Of a stretch of DNA of 64,000 nt, positions 1 to 7,427 are shown piece by piece; positions within the stretch are counted from its first letter, which is position 1; the number at the start of each line of letters is the position of its first letter. Location: contig NZ_UAUU01000004.1 in the NCBI RefSeq assembly GCF_900457465.1, positions 1 through 64,000 of the forward strand, in the 5' to 3' direction. The position numbers were made by a program, and so were the translations under genes. The DNA comes from Sphingobacterium multivorum (lineage in GTDB: Bacteria > Bacteroidota > Bacteroidia > Sphingobacteriales > Sphingobacteriaceae). Below the pieces are notes generated by a model. The model had not been told where the DNA came from and did no database searches. It saw nothing but the letters and a program-made list of their open reading frames with translations.

Positions 1-1
1 A

Positions 2-307
2 AATCGTACCTTGGCATCGCTTTACGATCTCATTACATCCAATCGTGATGATCGCGCGCGCAGACCGATCGGCGAGTGGAATAGAGGTCGAGTTGTTGTT
101 ACAGCTGATAACAAGGTCGAACATTATTTAAATGGCATTAAGATGTTGTCTTATGAGCGGGGATCCAAAGCGTTTAAAGATTTAGTTCAGATCAGTAAAT
201 ACAAAGATTGGGAAAACTTTGGCGAAGCGAAGGAAGGTTTTATTCTTCTCCAGGACCATGGTGATCGTGTTTCATTTCGCAGCATAAAAATTAATACACC
301 GAATTAA
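2..307 (+). CDS. DUF1080 (3-keto-disaccharide hydrolase type) protein, C-terminal end, 5' truncated by window
   Basis: Only the last ~101 codons are present; the reading frame is open to the window edge, so the start lies outside. The residues GEWNRGRVVV, a VEHYLNG segment, a KAFKDL...SKYKDW stretch and the closing LLQDHGDRVSFRSIKI strand are the typical end of the DUF1080/LamG-like jelly-roll fold. Members of this family act on 3-keto-glycosides or bind carbohydrate and are usually secreted. The next gene, an exported Gfo/Idh/MocA oxidoreductase, begins 11 bases downstream, which fits an oxidative glycoside-cleavage pair in which the oxidoreductase makes or reduces keto sugars and the DUF1080 enzyme cuts them. 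The family call is firm; the reaction is inferred from family knowledge. Confidence 0.8.
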   Translation, partial: NRTLASLYDLITSNRDDRARRPIGEWNRGRVVVTADNKVEHYLNGIKMLSYERGSKAFKDLVQISKYKDWENFGEAKEGFILLQDHGDRVSFRSIKINTPN

Positions 308-318
308 GCCTATCTCTT

Positions 319-1734
319 ATGAATCATTATTTATCGCGCAGAAGCTTTGTTAAACAGTCCGTTATCGCTGCAGGAGCGGTTATGCTGTCCAATAGTGTAT
401 TGGGGAATGTCAATTTGGCCAAACCAAATGAACGTGTCAACTTAGCCTGTGTAGGCTTGGGAAACAGGGCTGCCGACATCATTAAAGAACTCTATAAAAC
501 AGGACTCTGTAATATTGTTGCGCTATGTGATGTCGATCTTGGTGCGAAACATACGCAGGAAATTTTGGGTTTGTTTCCCGATGCACCGAAGTTTAAGGAT
601 TTTAGGGTAATGTTTGACAAAATGGGAAATCAGATTGATGCTGTAAGTGTCGGAACTCCTGATTTTTCGCATTTTGCCATAACGATGCTTGCACTGGATT
701 TAGGTAAACATGTCTACGTGGAAAAACCAATGGCGAGAACATTCCTTGAAGTCGAACTAATGGCAAATAAAGCTCGGAAAAACCCTAAGCTTGCTACCCA
801 AATGGGAAATCAAGGGCACTCCGAAGCAAATTACTTTCAGTTTAAAGCCTGGAAGGATGCCGGCATTATTAAGGATGTGACACGCATCGATGCGCACATG
901 AATATGCCGCGTAGATGGCATGGCTGGGATGTAAATATAAAGGGTTTTCCTGCCGCAGAAATGATCCCCGAAACATTAGATTGGGATCTTTGGCAAATGC
1001 AGACTATTGGCCATAATTATAATAAGGATTTTGTGAATGGTCAATGGCGCTGTTGGTATGATTTTGGAATGGGGGCTCTGGGCGATTGGGGGGCACATAT
1101 ATTGGATACAGCACATGAATTTTTAGATTTGGGGCTGCCTACAGAAGTGTCTGCTGTGAAGCTCGACGGGTATAATTCCTATTTTTTCCCTATGTCTTCA
1201 ACCTTGAAATTTCATTTCCCAAAAAGGAAAAAGATGCCAGCAGTCGATATCAATTGGTATGATGGACTGGATAATTTGCCACCTATACCCGAAGGCTATG
1301 GTGTATCTGGATTGGATCCCAATATTCCTGCACCTAGTACAGGGAAATTGGAACCCGCCAAACTAAATCCTGGGAAAATTATCTACAGCAAGGATTTGAT
1401 ATTTAAAGGTGGCTCCCATGCCAGTACCTTGCAGATTATTCCAGCAACGAAAGCCAAGGAAATGGAGTCTCGGTTACCGGAAGTGCCAAAATCACCGTCA
1501 AACCACTTTGCTAATTTCTTGAAAGGTTGTAAAGGCGAAGAAAAAACCCGCTCGGCTTTTGAAATTGCAGGTCCTCTGAGCCAAGTATTTTGCTTGGGTG
1601 TAATTGCACAACGCTTAAACAGTAAGTTGATATTGAATACGCAGACAAAAGAAGTGACCAATGATAAGTTTGCCAACGCACTCTTAGCCGGACCTCCACC
1701 AGCAAGAGGTTGGGAGCAATATTATAAGATGTAA
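319..1734 (+). CDS. Tat-exported Gfo/Idh/MocA family oxidoreductase
   Basis: The 471-residue product starts with a twin-arginine signal (SRRSFVKQSVIAAGA at residues 6-20), so it should be exported folded with its cofactor. A Rossmann nucleotide-binding segment (CVGLGNRAADI, about residues 44-54) and the family EKP motif (VYVEKPMAR, about 133-141) follow, then GNQGHS and the C-terminal GFO_IDH_MocA substrate domain. Family members oxidise or reduce sugars and their glycosides with tightly bound NAD(P). The gene lies 11 bases behind a DUF1080 gene, the same pairing found in keto-sugar glycan breakdown pathways of Bacteroides. The exact sugar is unknown. A strong terminator follows at 1760-1787, so the pair ends an operon that begins outside the window. 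Confidence 0.88.
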   Translation: MNHYLSRRSFVKQSVIAAGAVMLSNSVLGNVNLAKPNERVNLACVGLGNRAADIIKELYKTGLCNIVALCDVDLGAKHTQEILGLFPDAPKFKDFRVMFDKMGNQIDAVSVGTPDFSHFAITMLALDLGKHVYVEKPMARTFLEVELMANKARKNPKLATQMGNQGHSEANYFQFKAWKDAGIIKDVTRIDAHMNMPRRWHGWDVNIKGFPAAEMIPETLDWDLWQMQTIGHNYNKDFVNGQWRCWYDFGMGALGDWGAHILDTAHEFLDLGLPTEVSAVKLDGYNSYFFPMSSTLKFHFPKRKKMPAVDINWYDGLDNLPPIPEGYGVSGLDPNIPAPSTGKLEPAKLNPGKIIYSKDLIFKGGSHASTLQIIPATKAKEMESRLPEVPKSPSNHFANFLKGCKGEEKTRSAFEIAGPLSQVFCLGVIAQRLNSKLILNTQTKEVTNDKFANALLAGPPPARGWEQYYKM

Positions 1735-1759
1735 AGGCCATTAAATGGGTATCTAAAAG

Positions 1760-1787
1760 AAAGGGCAATGTGAACATTGCCCTTTTT
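1760..1787 (+). terminator. Rho-independent terminator after the Gfo/Idh/MocA gene
   Basis: An 11-bp stem (AAAGGGCAATG / CATTGCCCTTT) with a TGAA loop is followed by more T residues, 25 bases after the stop codon. Confidence 0.9.
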
Positions 1788-1908
1788 ATGTTTGAAATGA
1801 AAAGCCTTTATAACCTATCCTGCTTTTAATGGGAAGATGGACGTACTTTTTCTCGATTCGGTGATATGATAAAGGATGATGGAAGATTATATTTTTGCAG
1901 TCATTTAT

Positions 1909-1976
1909 AAAAAAAAAGGTTTTCAAACGGGGAGAATGAAAACCTTAAATAACCAATTATAAACCTAAATTATGAT
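1909..1976 (-). ncRNA. Candidate small RNA, copy 1 (68 bp identical to 31071-31138)
   Basis: Read on the minus strand, this stretch starts about 5 bases after a TACATTTG -7 box and ends in a hairpin (AAGGTTTTC, 13-base loop holding ATTCTCCCCGTTT, GAAAACCTT) followed by a run of T. That is the layout of a ~68-nt transcript with its own promoter and terminator. The same 68 bases occur once more at 31071-31138, and identity stops sharply at the predicted start and at the end of the T run. Both flanking protein genes run on the opposite strand, so this copy is not the tail of a gene. No reading frame of useful length is present. The family is not one I recognise. Confidence 0.7.
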
Positions 1977-1980
1977 GATA

Positions 1981-2012
1981 CAAATGTAAGTGTATTTACT
2001 ACACTATGCAAA
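1981..2012 (-). promoter_or_regulatory. Promoter of small RNA copy 1
   Basis: On the minus strand TTTG (2012-2009) and TACATTTG (1988-1981) are separated by 20 bases, matching the Bacteroidota consensus TTTG-N19-21-TAnnTTTG. Confidence 0.65.
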
Positions 2013-2084
2013 TTTATTTTAAAAAATAATTGAATCGACTTTAAACAAGCTATAGGAAGTAGCTATTTTTATAGGAGTAAACTG

Positions 2085-2092
2085 TATTTTTG
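2085..2092 (+). promoter_or_regulatory. Putative -7 box for the DinB gene
   Basis: TATTTTTG fits TAnnTTTG about 93 bases ahead of the DinB start; no convincing -33 TTTG was seen, so this is tentative. Confidence 0.35.
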
Positions 2093-2184
2093 ACGAAACG
2101 GACTGCTATCTGCATTCTTTTTAAACGCTGTAGCTTTATGGATTTTAAAAAGCATCCGCGTAGACTTTTAGCTATTTTAAAAGC

Positions 2185-2682
2185 ATGGAAAATTTAGAAG
2201 TATGGATGCGTGGACCTATTGAAGGGGTTCCCGCTCTTCTCCAACCCGTTGCGCATGCACTTTTGCAAGTTGAAGAAGATGTTTTGAAGTATACCGCACA
2301 AATATCCTCAGCGCAGCTTTGGACAAAACCGGGTGGCAACGCCAGTATAGGTTTTCACCTGCAACATATTCGTGGAGTAATCGATCGCATGTTTACTTAT
2401 GCCGAAAATAAATCCTTAACGGATAAACAATTTGACGACCTCCGTCAGGAAGGTCTAGAAAATAGTGCTTTAAGCGTGATATCGCTTGTAGAAAACTTAC
2501 ATCGGCAGATTCAGCAATCTTTGCAAAAACTGGCGTTAATTGATCCGGACACCCTGACTGAAGTGCGTTTTTTGGGTAGAAAACGGATCCCTACGACGTT
2601 GATTGGTTTGTTGTTCCACGCTGCAGAGCATGCACAGCGTCATGTCGGCCAATTACTGGTAACAGCACGATGTATGAACTAA
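2185..2682 (+). CDS. DinB family protein
   Basis: The 165-residue product is a DinB/YfiT-type four-helix bundle. The likely metal-binding histidines are in FHLQHIRG (about residues 57-64) and in the C-terminal HAAEHAQRHVGQ stretch (about 144-155), which together form the His triad position of this superfamily. Family members include thiol-dependent S-transferases and many of unknown function; nothing here points to a particular substrate. It is a single-gene unit with its own candidate promoter, and the converging HxlR gene ends 29 bases downstream. Confidence 0.85.
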   Translation: MENLEVWMRGPIEGVPALLQPVAHALLQVEEDVLKYTAQISSAQLWTKPGGNASIGFHLQHIRGVIDRMFTYAENKSLTDKQFDDLRQEGLENSALSVISLVENLHRQIQQSLQKLALIDPDTLTEVRFLGRKRIPTTLIGLLFHAAEHAQRHVGQLLVTARCMN

Positions 2683-2711
2683 AAACAACCTTTCGTTCTG
2701 TCAGCTAAAGT

Positions 2712-3101
2712 CTAAGATTTTTGAACCTGTTGTAACTTCTCTCCCCATTTCCCTAGTTCTCGAATAATTGGTTTGAGTTCATATCCCAGTGCAGTCAGCT
2801 CATAAAGTACACGTGCCGGGACTTCTGCATATACAGTACGTTTAATAATGTTATCATCTTCTAGCTTGCGCAATTGTAAGGTGAGTATACGTTCAGTGAT
2901 ACCCGGTAAACATTTTTTGATTTCAGAATAACGTAGCGCGCCATTGATGAGATAGCAGCATATGGCTAGAGCCCATTGACCACCAATCACATTAGCGGCA
3001 AAAACTTCGGGGCAATTATGCTCAAGTTGCTTTTTATTTGAAAAGTTCGTGGAGCTCGTCTTGATTTTAGTCATACGCACATTTTTTATAGTACCTAACA
3101 T
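2712..3101 (-). CDS. HxlR family transcriptional regulator
   Basis: The 129-residue product is a winged-helix HxlR protein: CPEVFAANVIGGQW (about residues 30-43) is the family opening with its conserved Cys, followed by RYSEIKKCLPGITERILTLQL (recognition region) and an ARVLYELTALGYEL wing and dimer helix. HxlR proteins often sense quinones, aldehydes or oxidants through that N-terminal Cys and control a neighbouring reductase. The divergent gene at 3230 is an NAD(P)H quinone-reductase-like protein, the classic partner. A second ATG eight codons in (3077) could also be the start. Regulation of the divergent gene is inferred. Confidence 0.9.
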   Translation of the reverse strand: MLGTIKNVRMTKIKTSSTNFSNKKQLEHNCPEVFAANVIGGQWALAICCYLINGALRYSEIKKCLPGITERILTLQLRKLEDDNIIKRTVYAEVPARVLYELTALGYELKPIIRELGKWGEKLQQVQKS

Positions 3102-3229
3102 TGGGTTACAGATAAGCCAAAATAGGAATTATGTCGCTATTTTTAAATCATAGTCCTGTCGTTTATTAAAACTGCCGCTACGAATCGGCTAAATGTGGTG
3201 ACTTGTGCATATATAGATACATAAATAAA

Positions 3230-3760
3230 ATGAAAACATTAATAGTCGTTATTCACCCCAATTTTGCTGCTTCCGTCGTAAATAAAAGTTGGGTTAAGGC
3301 CTTGGAAAATCAACCTGAGTTGTATGACATCCATCAATTGCACCAAGTCTATGCTGATGGTAAAATTGATGTCTTGGCCGAGCAGAAGATGATAGAGAAA
3401 TATGATAAAATTGTCTTTCAATTTCCCTTTTATTGGTTTAATTGTCCGCCGTTTTTCAAGCAATGGCTGGATGAAGTGCTTACCTATGGATGGGCTTATG
3501 GTAAGAACAGTGGCTACAAATTGGAAGGAAAGAAAATTGCATTAGCAATTTCTGCTGGGATAGACGAGCAGGAGTATAGGGAGACAGGAAAGTATAAATA
3601 TAGCATGGATCAATTAACAAGTCCTTTTGAAATTACTTTTGATTATGTTAAAGCGGATTATCAAAAACCTTTCGTCTTTTATGGAATTGAAAAAGAGTCA
3701 TCTACCGCATGGGTAGAAGAGGGCGTGACGCGCTATCTCCGTTTTTTGGAGCAACTCTAG
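3230..3760 (+). CDS. NAD(P)H-dependent oxidoreductase, flavodoxin-like fold (KefF/MdaB type)
   Basis: The start is set at the ATG giving MKTLIVVIHPNF, where the first beta strand of the flavodoxin_2 fold begins; an earlier in-frame start at 3203 would add nine residues with no homology. FQFPFYWFNCPPFFKQWLD and the following VLTYGWAYG are the FMN-binding and dimer motifs of the modulator-of-drug-activity/KefF family, which reduces quinones with NAD(P)H as two-electron donors. Size (176 aa) is normal. It is divergent from an HxlR regulator 128 bases away, which suggests induction by electrophiles or oxidants. Confidence 0.88.
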   Translation: MKTLIVVIHPNFAASVVNKSWVKALENQPELYDIHQLHQVYADGKIDVLAEQKMIEKYDKIVFQFPFYWFNCPPFFKQWLDEVLTYGWAYGKNSGYKLEGKKIALAISAGIDEQEYRETGKYKYSMDQLTSPFEITFDYVKADYQKPFVFYGIEKESSTAWVEEGVTRYLRFLEQL

Positions 3761-3837
3761 TTAATAAATATCAGGGCTTGTTTATTGTTGCTTAGCTTTT
3801 GTGATATACGAATCAATCCAAAGAAATAGGCTTATCA

Positions 3838-3865
3838 AGAAAGCATCTTTCTCAAGATGCTTTCT
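3838..3865. terminator. Bidirectional terminator between convergent genes
   Basis: A perfect 12-bp stem (AGAAAGCATCTT / AAGATGCTTTCT) with a TCTC loop lies between the end of the flavodoxin-fold gene (3760) and the end of the SDR gene (3876). Confidence 0.8.
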
Positions 3866-3875
3866 CTTTGTTGTT

Positions 3876-4631
3876 TTACCGTGTTGTATAACCACCATTG
3901 GCAAAAATGGTCTGCCCCGTTATCCACCAACCATCGGTGACCAAGAATTCCACCAAAGGCGCAATGTCTTTTATATCGGTTAGCCCACCTAATGCTGAAG
4001 CAGATTTATGGTAAGCAACAGCGTCTTCGCTTTCCTGTCCATAGAAAAATGGCGTATCCATTGGCCCCGGGGCTACAGCAGTAACCGAAATTCCCCGTTC
4101 TCCAAATTCTTTTGAAGCAGCTCGCGTAAAATGCTCTACTGGAGCTTTCAGTCCTTCATAAGTAGAGTATAATCCCGTATAGGCCGCCAATAATGAGGTA
4201 ACAATCGTACAGATTTTGCCATTCGCATTCAGTTTTTTACCCGCCTCCCGAATAAAGAAATAAGCAACTTTTGAATTGATGTCACTCATGCTGTCATATT
4301 CTTCGACCGTGGTATCCACAATTGGCTTTTTCAATACTTTACCGACCGTATTAATGGCGATATCTACGCCACCAAACTGCTCAATTGCGACATCAAAAAG
4401 TTTCGTGATATGCTCAATTTTTGTCAGGTCCGCCTGCACTAATATTGCTTCTGCCCCCGCGGATTTGACAGCTTCCAGAGTTTGTTCAGCGTCTGCTTTG
4501 TTATTTTCACTATTGTAATGGATCACCAGCTTTGCCCCTTGAGCCGCAAAATCCCGACTTAATAATCCGCCAAGGTTTTTTGCACCACCAGCGATAAGGA
4601 CAACTTTTCCTTTTACATCATTTCTTGCCAT
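3876..4631 (-). CDS. SDR family NAD(P)-dependent oxidoreductase
   Basis: The 251-residue product has the classical short-chain dehydrogenase layout: a cofactor loop IAGGAKNLGG (about residues 13-22, a variant of TGxxxGxG), the NxxG-like NTVGKV segment, a catalytic Ser in the TSLLAAY region and YEGLK (the YxxxK pair, about 158-162), then PGPMDTP and the closing G(G)YTTR. The loop with IHYNSENN after the second strand suggests NADP preference. The substrate cannot be told. A short AraC-type gene lies 50 bases upstream on the same strand and may control it. Confidence 0.88.
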   Translation of the reverse strand: MARNDVKGKVVLIAGGAKNLGGLLSRDFAAQGAKLVIHYNSENNKADAEQTLEAVKSAGAEAILVQADLTKIEHITKLFDVAIEQFGGVDIAINTVGKVLKKPIVDTTVEEYDSMSDINSKVAYFFIREAGKKLNANGKICTIVTSLLAAYTGLYSTYEGLKAPVEHFTRAASKEFGERGISVTAVAPGPMDTPFFYGQESEDAVAYHKSASALGGLTDIKDIAPLVEFLVTDGWWITGQTIFANGGYTTR

Positions 4632-4681
4632 AATAATTTAAATTTTGATTATAGCAAATCTCACAAATGTTAAGGAACCTC

Positions 4682-5071
4682 TTATGGTGAACTTTTCGCT
4701 TTTTTCAATTGACGAAATTGTGATGGCGACATGCCTTCATATTTTTTAAAAAATTTGGTGAAGTTGGACGGGTCGTGTGTCAGCATCTGTGCAATTTTCG
4801 CAATGGTCAGATCGCTATTAATGAGTAGGTCTTTGATACAAGCTAATATTTTTTGTACATAAAAATAGCAGGGGTGATTTCCGGAAGTTTCCTGTATAAT
4901 CTTGATAAGATGCTTTTGTGAAACACAGAGTATGTTGGCGATATCCTGAAGCTCAATCATATCTATGCTGTCTCCACGAACCAATTCCGCTAAATGACGA
5001 TCTAAAAAGTTAAAATATTGAATCGTAATCTCTTCACTTCTTTTTCTATTGGAGAGCAATGCTGTGTTCAT
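4682..5071 (-). CDS. Short AraC-type helix-turn-helix protein
   Basis: The preferred start is the ATG at 5071 (MNTALLSNRKRSEE), giving about 129 residues; the frame continues upstream to 5185 but those codons encode a residue mix unlike a protein start. The product is almost only an AraC DNA-binding domain: a first HTH (LQDIANILCVSQKHLIKIIQE) and a second (LTIAKIAQMLTHDPSNFTKFFKKYEGMSPSQFR). The sensor domain that most AraC proteins carry is missing, so it is probably a stand-alone activator or a small co-regulator. The SDR gene follows in the same direction. Confidence 0.8.
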   Translation of the reverse strand: MNTALLSNRKRSEEITIQYFNFLDRHLAELVRGDSIDMIELQDIANILCVSQKHLIKIIQETSGNHPCYFYVQKILACIKDLLINSDLTIAKIAQMLTHDPSNFTKFFKKYEGMSPSQFRQLKKAKSSP

Positions 5072-5307
5072 TTTAATTCCTTTCCGAATTGTTAGGTTAA
5101 ATATAAACAAATAATACTGGACGTAATATTTTTTACCTGAATAATAGAGAATTCCGCATAATGGACTCGTCAACGTTATAGACAAAGATTTTTATCCTCG
5201 ACACTGCTCTTGATCACCCGAACGATTAATTTGTAAATTCGTATACTTGTAGAATTCTAAGAGAAATTCGTAATTTTTATAATCCCGCATAAAAATAAAC
5301 TGAGTAT

Positions 5308-5988
5308 ATGCAGATACTTTTAGTAGAAGACGATCGCCGTATTAGCAGCTTTGTTGTTAAAGGTCTAGAAGAGATGGGCCACAAGGTCATTTTGGTTGAA
5401 TCTGCGGAAGCGGCACGTGAATGGATCAATGCGGATTCATTGGACATTGTCGTACTTGATATAATGTTGCCCGGAATAGATGGTATACAATTTACGAAGA
5501 TGATCCGATATCGAAAAAATCATATTCCAATATTGATTTTAAGTGCCTTAGGAGAAGTTGAAGATAAAGTCGAGGCCTTGGAAAGTGGTGCTGATGATTT
5601 TCTTGTCAAACCCTTTTCCTTTAAGGAATTGGTTAGCCGTATCAAAGCCTTGGTACGCCGCGACAATTATAAAAACGTACCAAAGGATAGCTGCGTAGAA
5701 ATTCATGATTTAAAAGTGGATCTTGAACGGTATGAAGTCCATAAGAATGGTAAAAATATCGATCTATCACCTAAAGAATTTAAACTGTTGAAGTATCTGA
5801 TCGAAAATCGCAATAAAACCCTTTCAAGAACAGCGATCTTACAGGCCGTCTGGGGAATTGATTTTGATAATAATACCAATGTTGTCGATGTATACGTTTC
5901 TTATTTAAGAGGTAAGATTGATGCGGGGAGTGATACCTCCATTATCAAAACGGTGAAAGGGGTAGGTTATATGCTCACAACGGACTGA
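5308..5988 (+). CDS. OmpR/PhoB-family response regulator of the metal efflux operon
   Basis: The 226-residue product has a receiver domain with the acidic pair VEDD (residues 7-10), phosphorylation Asp51 in VVLDIMLPG, the Thr/Ser switch (ILSALGE) and Lys in LVKPFS, followed by a winged-helix trans_reg_C domain (LSPKEFKLLKYLIENRN to TVKGVGYML). It reads directly into the kinase gene two bases later, and a CzcCBA-type export operon follows, so a metal-responsive CzcR/CusR role is likely. Three TTCTAATC direct repeats spaced 10-11 bp before the efflux genes are a plausible binding site. Confidence 0.93.
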   Translation: MQILLVEDDRRISSFVVKGLEEMGHKVILVESAEAAREWINADSLDIVVLDIMLPGIDGIQFTKMIRYRKNHIPILILSALGEVEDKVEALESGADDFLVKPFSFKELVSRIKALVRRDNYKNVPKDSCVEIHDLKVDLERYEVHKNGKNIDLSPKEFKLLKYLIENRNKTLSRTAILQAVWGIDFDNNTNVVDVYVSYLRGKIDAGSDTSIIKTVKGVGYMLTTD

Positions 5989-5990
5989 CC

Positions 5991-7337
5991 ATGAATTTAA
6001 AGATTCGACTCACACTCTTTTCTACCTTGGTATTCACCATCATTTTTGGGCTTGCAACGCTAGTCATCTACTGGATATTTTATAATTCTTCTGAACGACA
6101 TCTGATAAGCTCGCTGGAAAAAAATGCGAAGATAGCCGTTATTTATTACCTTGAAGCGGACGAACAGAGTCCGCTAAAGCACATGGAATCCAAAAATCAA
6201 TATGAAAGTCTGGTCAAGCGCGCGATGGTAGCCGTTTACAACGCAGCGGGGAAGGTGAGTTATGGTGGTATGCGGTTTGATAATCAAATTAATACAGATT
6301 TGCTGAACCAGCTGAAAACAGACAAAACGGTTTATTTTAAAACAGCCGATAGCTTTTATTTTGGTTTGTATTATCCCGATAATCAGGGCGATTTCTTTGT
6401 GTTTGTCAAAGAGTCCAGCGCAGATTTTGATCATCAGTTGAACCGTTTACTCATTACGCTTGTCTTTGTTTTTCTCATTGCATTGATTAGTATTGCCTTG
6501 TTGTCGGTCTGGCTGAGTAAGTATGCTTATCTGCCCATTCGTAAAGTGATCCAAGAAATTCAGCATAAAGATTTAAGTACCATTCAGGAGCCCTTGACCG
6601 CCATAAAAACCAAGGATGAACTCCAGGATCTGATTGAAAGTTATAATGCACTCCTACGTCGGATCAGTGAAAATATGATTATCAGAAAGAACTTTGTAAG
6701 TTATGTTTCCCACGAGTTCCGAACGCCTTTAGCGGGTATCCTGGGCTCAATGGAGGTCTTCGGCGCAAAAGTTAGAACGGAGGAAGAATACCGTGAACTG
6801 GCCGAAACCATTACCGAGCATGTGAATTTTCTGAATCAGCTTATTGGTAATTTTCTATTACTGACCGAAGATCAGGCCCTGAAACGTTCCCTGGAAACCT
6901 TTCGTATCGATGAGATCGTGTGGGACCTTGTACCTAAATTTTCGAGATCATTTGCCGTACCCCTGAAAGTCGATATAGAGGTCGACGAGCCACAATACTT
7001 TAATTTTCGGGGCAACAAGATGCTCGTCTCCCTTTCGATCTCTAATTTAATCGAAAACGCACTGAAATATGCAAATGGGCAAGAAGTGCTTATCCGAATG
7101 ACCAGTGCAGATGGCAGACTGTCTTTACAAATTATAGATCACGGCATCGGTATCCCAAAGGCCGAACTGGAGTCTGTGAAACAGACTTTTTATCGTGGGT
7201 CAAATGTAGGTCAGGTGAAGGGAAGCGGCATCGGTCTCTCATTTGCTCAGATCGTTTTTAAGGATCAGGGGGTAGACTTTGATATTCGCTCGAACCATCT
7301 GGGAACAACCGTATCACTGCTATTCCCTAAATTCTAA
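5991..7337 (+). CDS. Sensor histidine kinase partnered with the upstream response regulator
   Basis: The 448-residue membrane kinase has a first transmembrane helix at about residues 6-28, a periplasmic sensor segment of ~130 residues, a second helix at about 155-178, a HAMP-like linker, a HisKA box with His241 (YVSHEFRTPLAG) and an ATPase domain with N box (NLIENALKYANG), G1 (DHGIGIP) and G2 (GSGIGLSFAQ). The periplasmic segment is rich in charged residues but has no obvious His/Met metal cluster. Spacing of two bases to the regulator indicates translational coupling. Confidence 0.92.
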   Translation: MNLKIRLTLFSTLVFTIIFGLATLVIYWIFYNSSERHLISSLEKNAKIAVIYYLEADEQSPLKHMESKNQYESLVKRAMVAVYNAAGKVSYGGMRFDNQINTDLLNQLKTDKTVYFKTADSFYFGLYYPDNQGDFFVFVKESSADFDHQLNRLLITLVFVFLIALISIALLSVWLSKYAYLPIRKVIQEIQHKDLSTIQEPLTAIKTKDELQDLIESYNALLRRISENMIIRKNFVSYVSHEFRTPLAGILGSMEVFGAKVRTEEEYRELAETITEHVNFLNQLIGNFLLLTEDQALKRSLETFRIDEIVWDLVPKFSRSFAVPLKVDIEVDEPQYFNFRGNKMLVSLSISNLIENALKYANGQEVLIRMTSADGRLSLQIIDHGIGIPKAELESVKQTFYRGSNVGQVKGSGIGLSFAQIVFKDQGVDFDIRSNHLGTTVSLLFPKF

Positions 7338-7360
7338 TCCTTTTCTAATCTCTTCTAATC
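7332..7360 (+). promoter_or_regulatory. Triple direct repeat, likely response-regulator box
   Basis: TTCTAATC occurs at 7332, 7343 and 7353, an 11/10-bp spacing that puts the copies on one face of the helix, as OmpR-family dimers need. The array straddles the kinase stop codon and sits about 43 bases upstream of a -7 box at 7403. Confidence 0.55.
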
Positions 7361-7402
7361 AAACTTTAATTTAACCTAAAGTTGCCTGTAATCTCTGTCC
7401 GT

Positions 7403-7410
7403 TAGTTTTG
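7403..7410 (+). promoter_or_regulatory. -7 promoter box of the efflux operon
   Basis: TAGTTTTG matches TAnnTTTG 18 bases upstream of the GTG start of the TolC-like gene, giving a very short leader; the efflux genes can thus be transcribed separately from the two-component genes. Confidence 0.5.
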
Positions 7411-7427
7411 TGGAAATTCAAAATTAA

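Noticed and set aside
1909..1946. The repeat hairpin as a plus-strand terminator
   Set aside because: On the plus strand no T-run follows the stem; the T-run exists only on the minus strand.
1909..1976. The 68-bp repeat as a MITE or insertion sequence end
   Set aside because: No terminal inverted repeats or target duplications flank either copy, and both ends coincide with transcription signals instead.
3203..3229. Upstream start of the flavodoxin-fold gene
   Set aside because: The added residues (MCIYRYINK) precede the first beta strand and have no family counterpart.
3801..3983. 60-codon plus-strand frame after the flavodoxin-fold gene
   Set aside because: It runs through the terminator hairpin and into the antisense of the SDR gene end.
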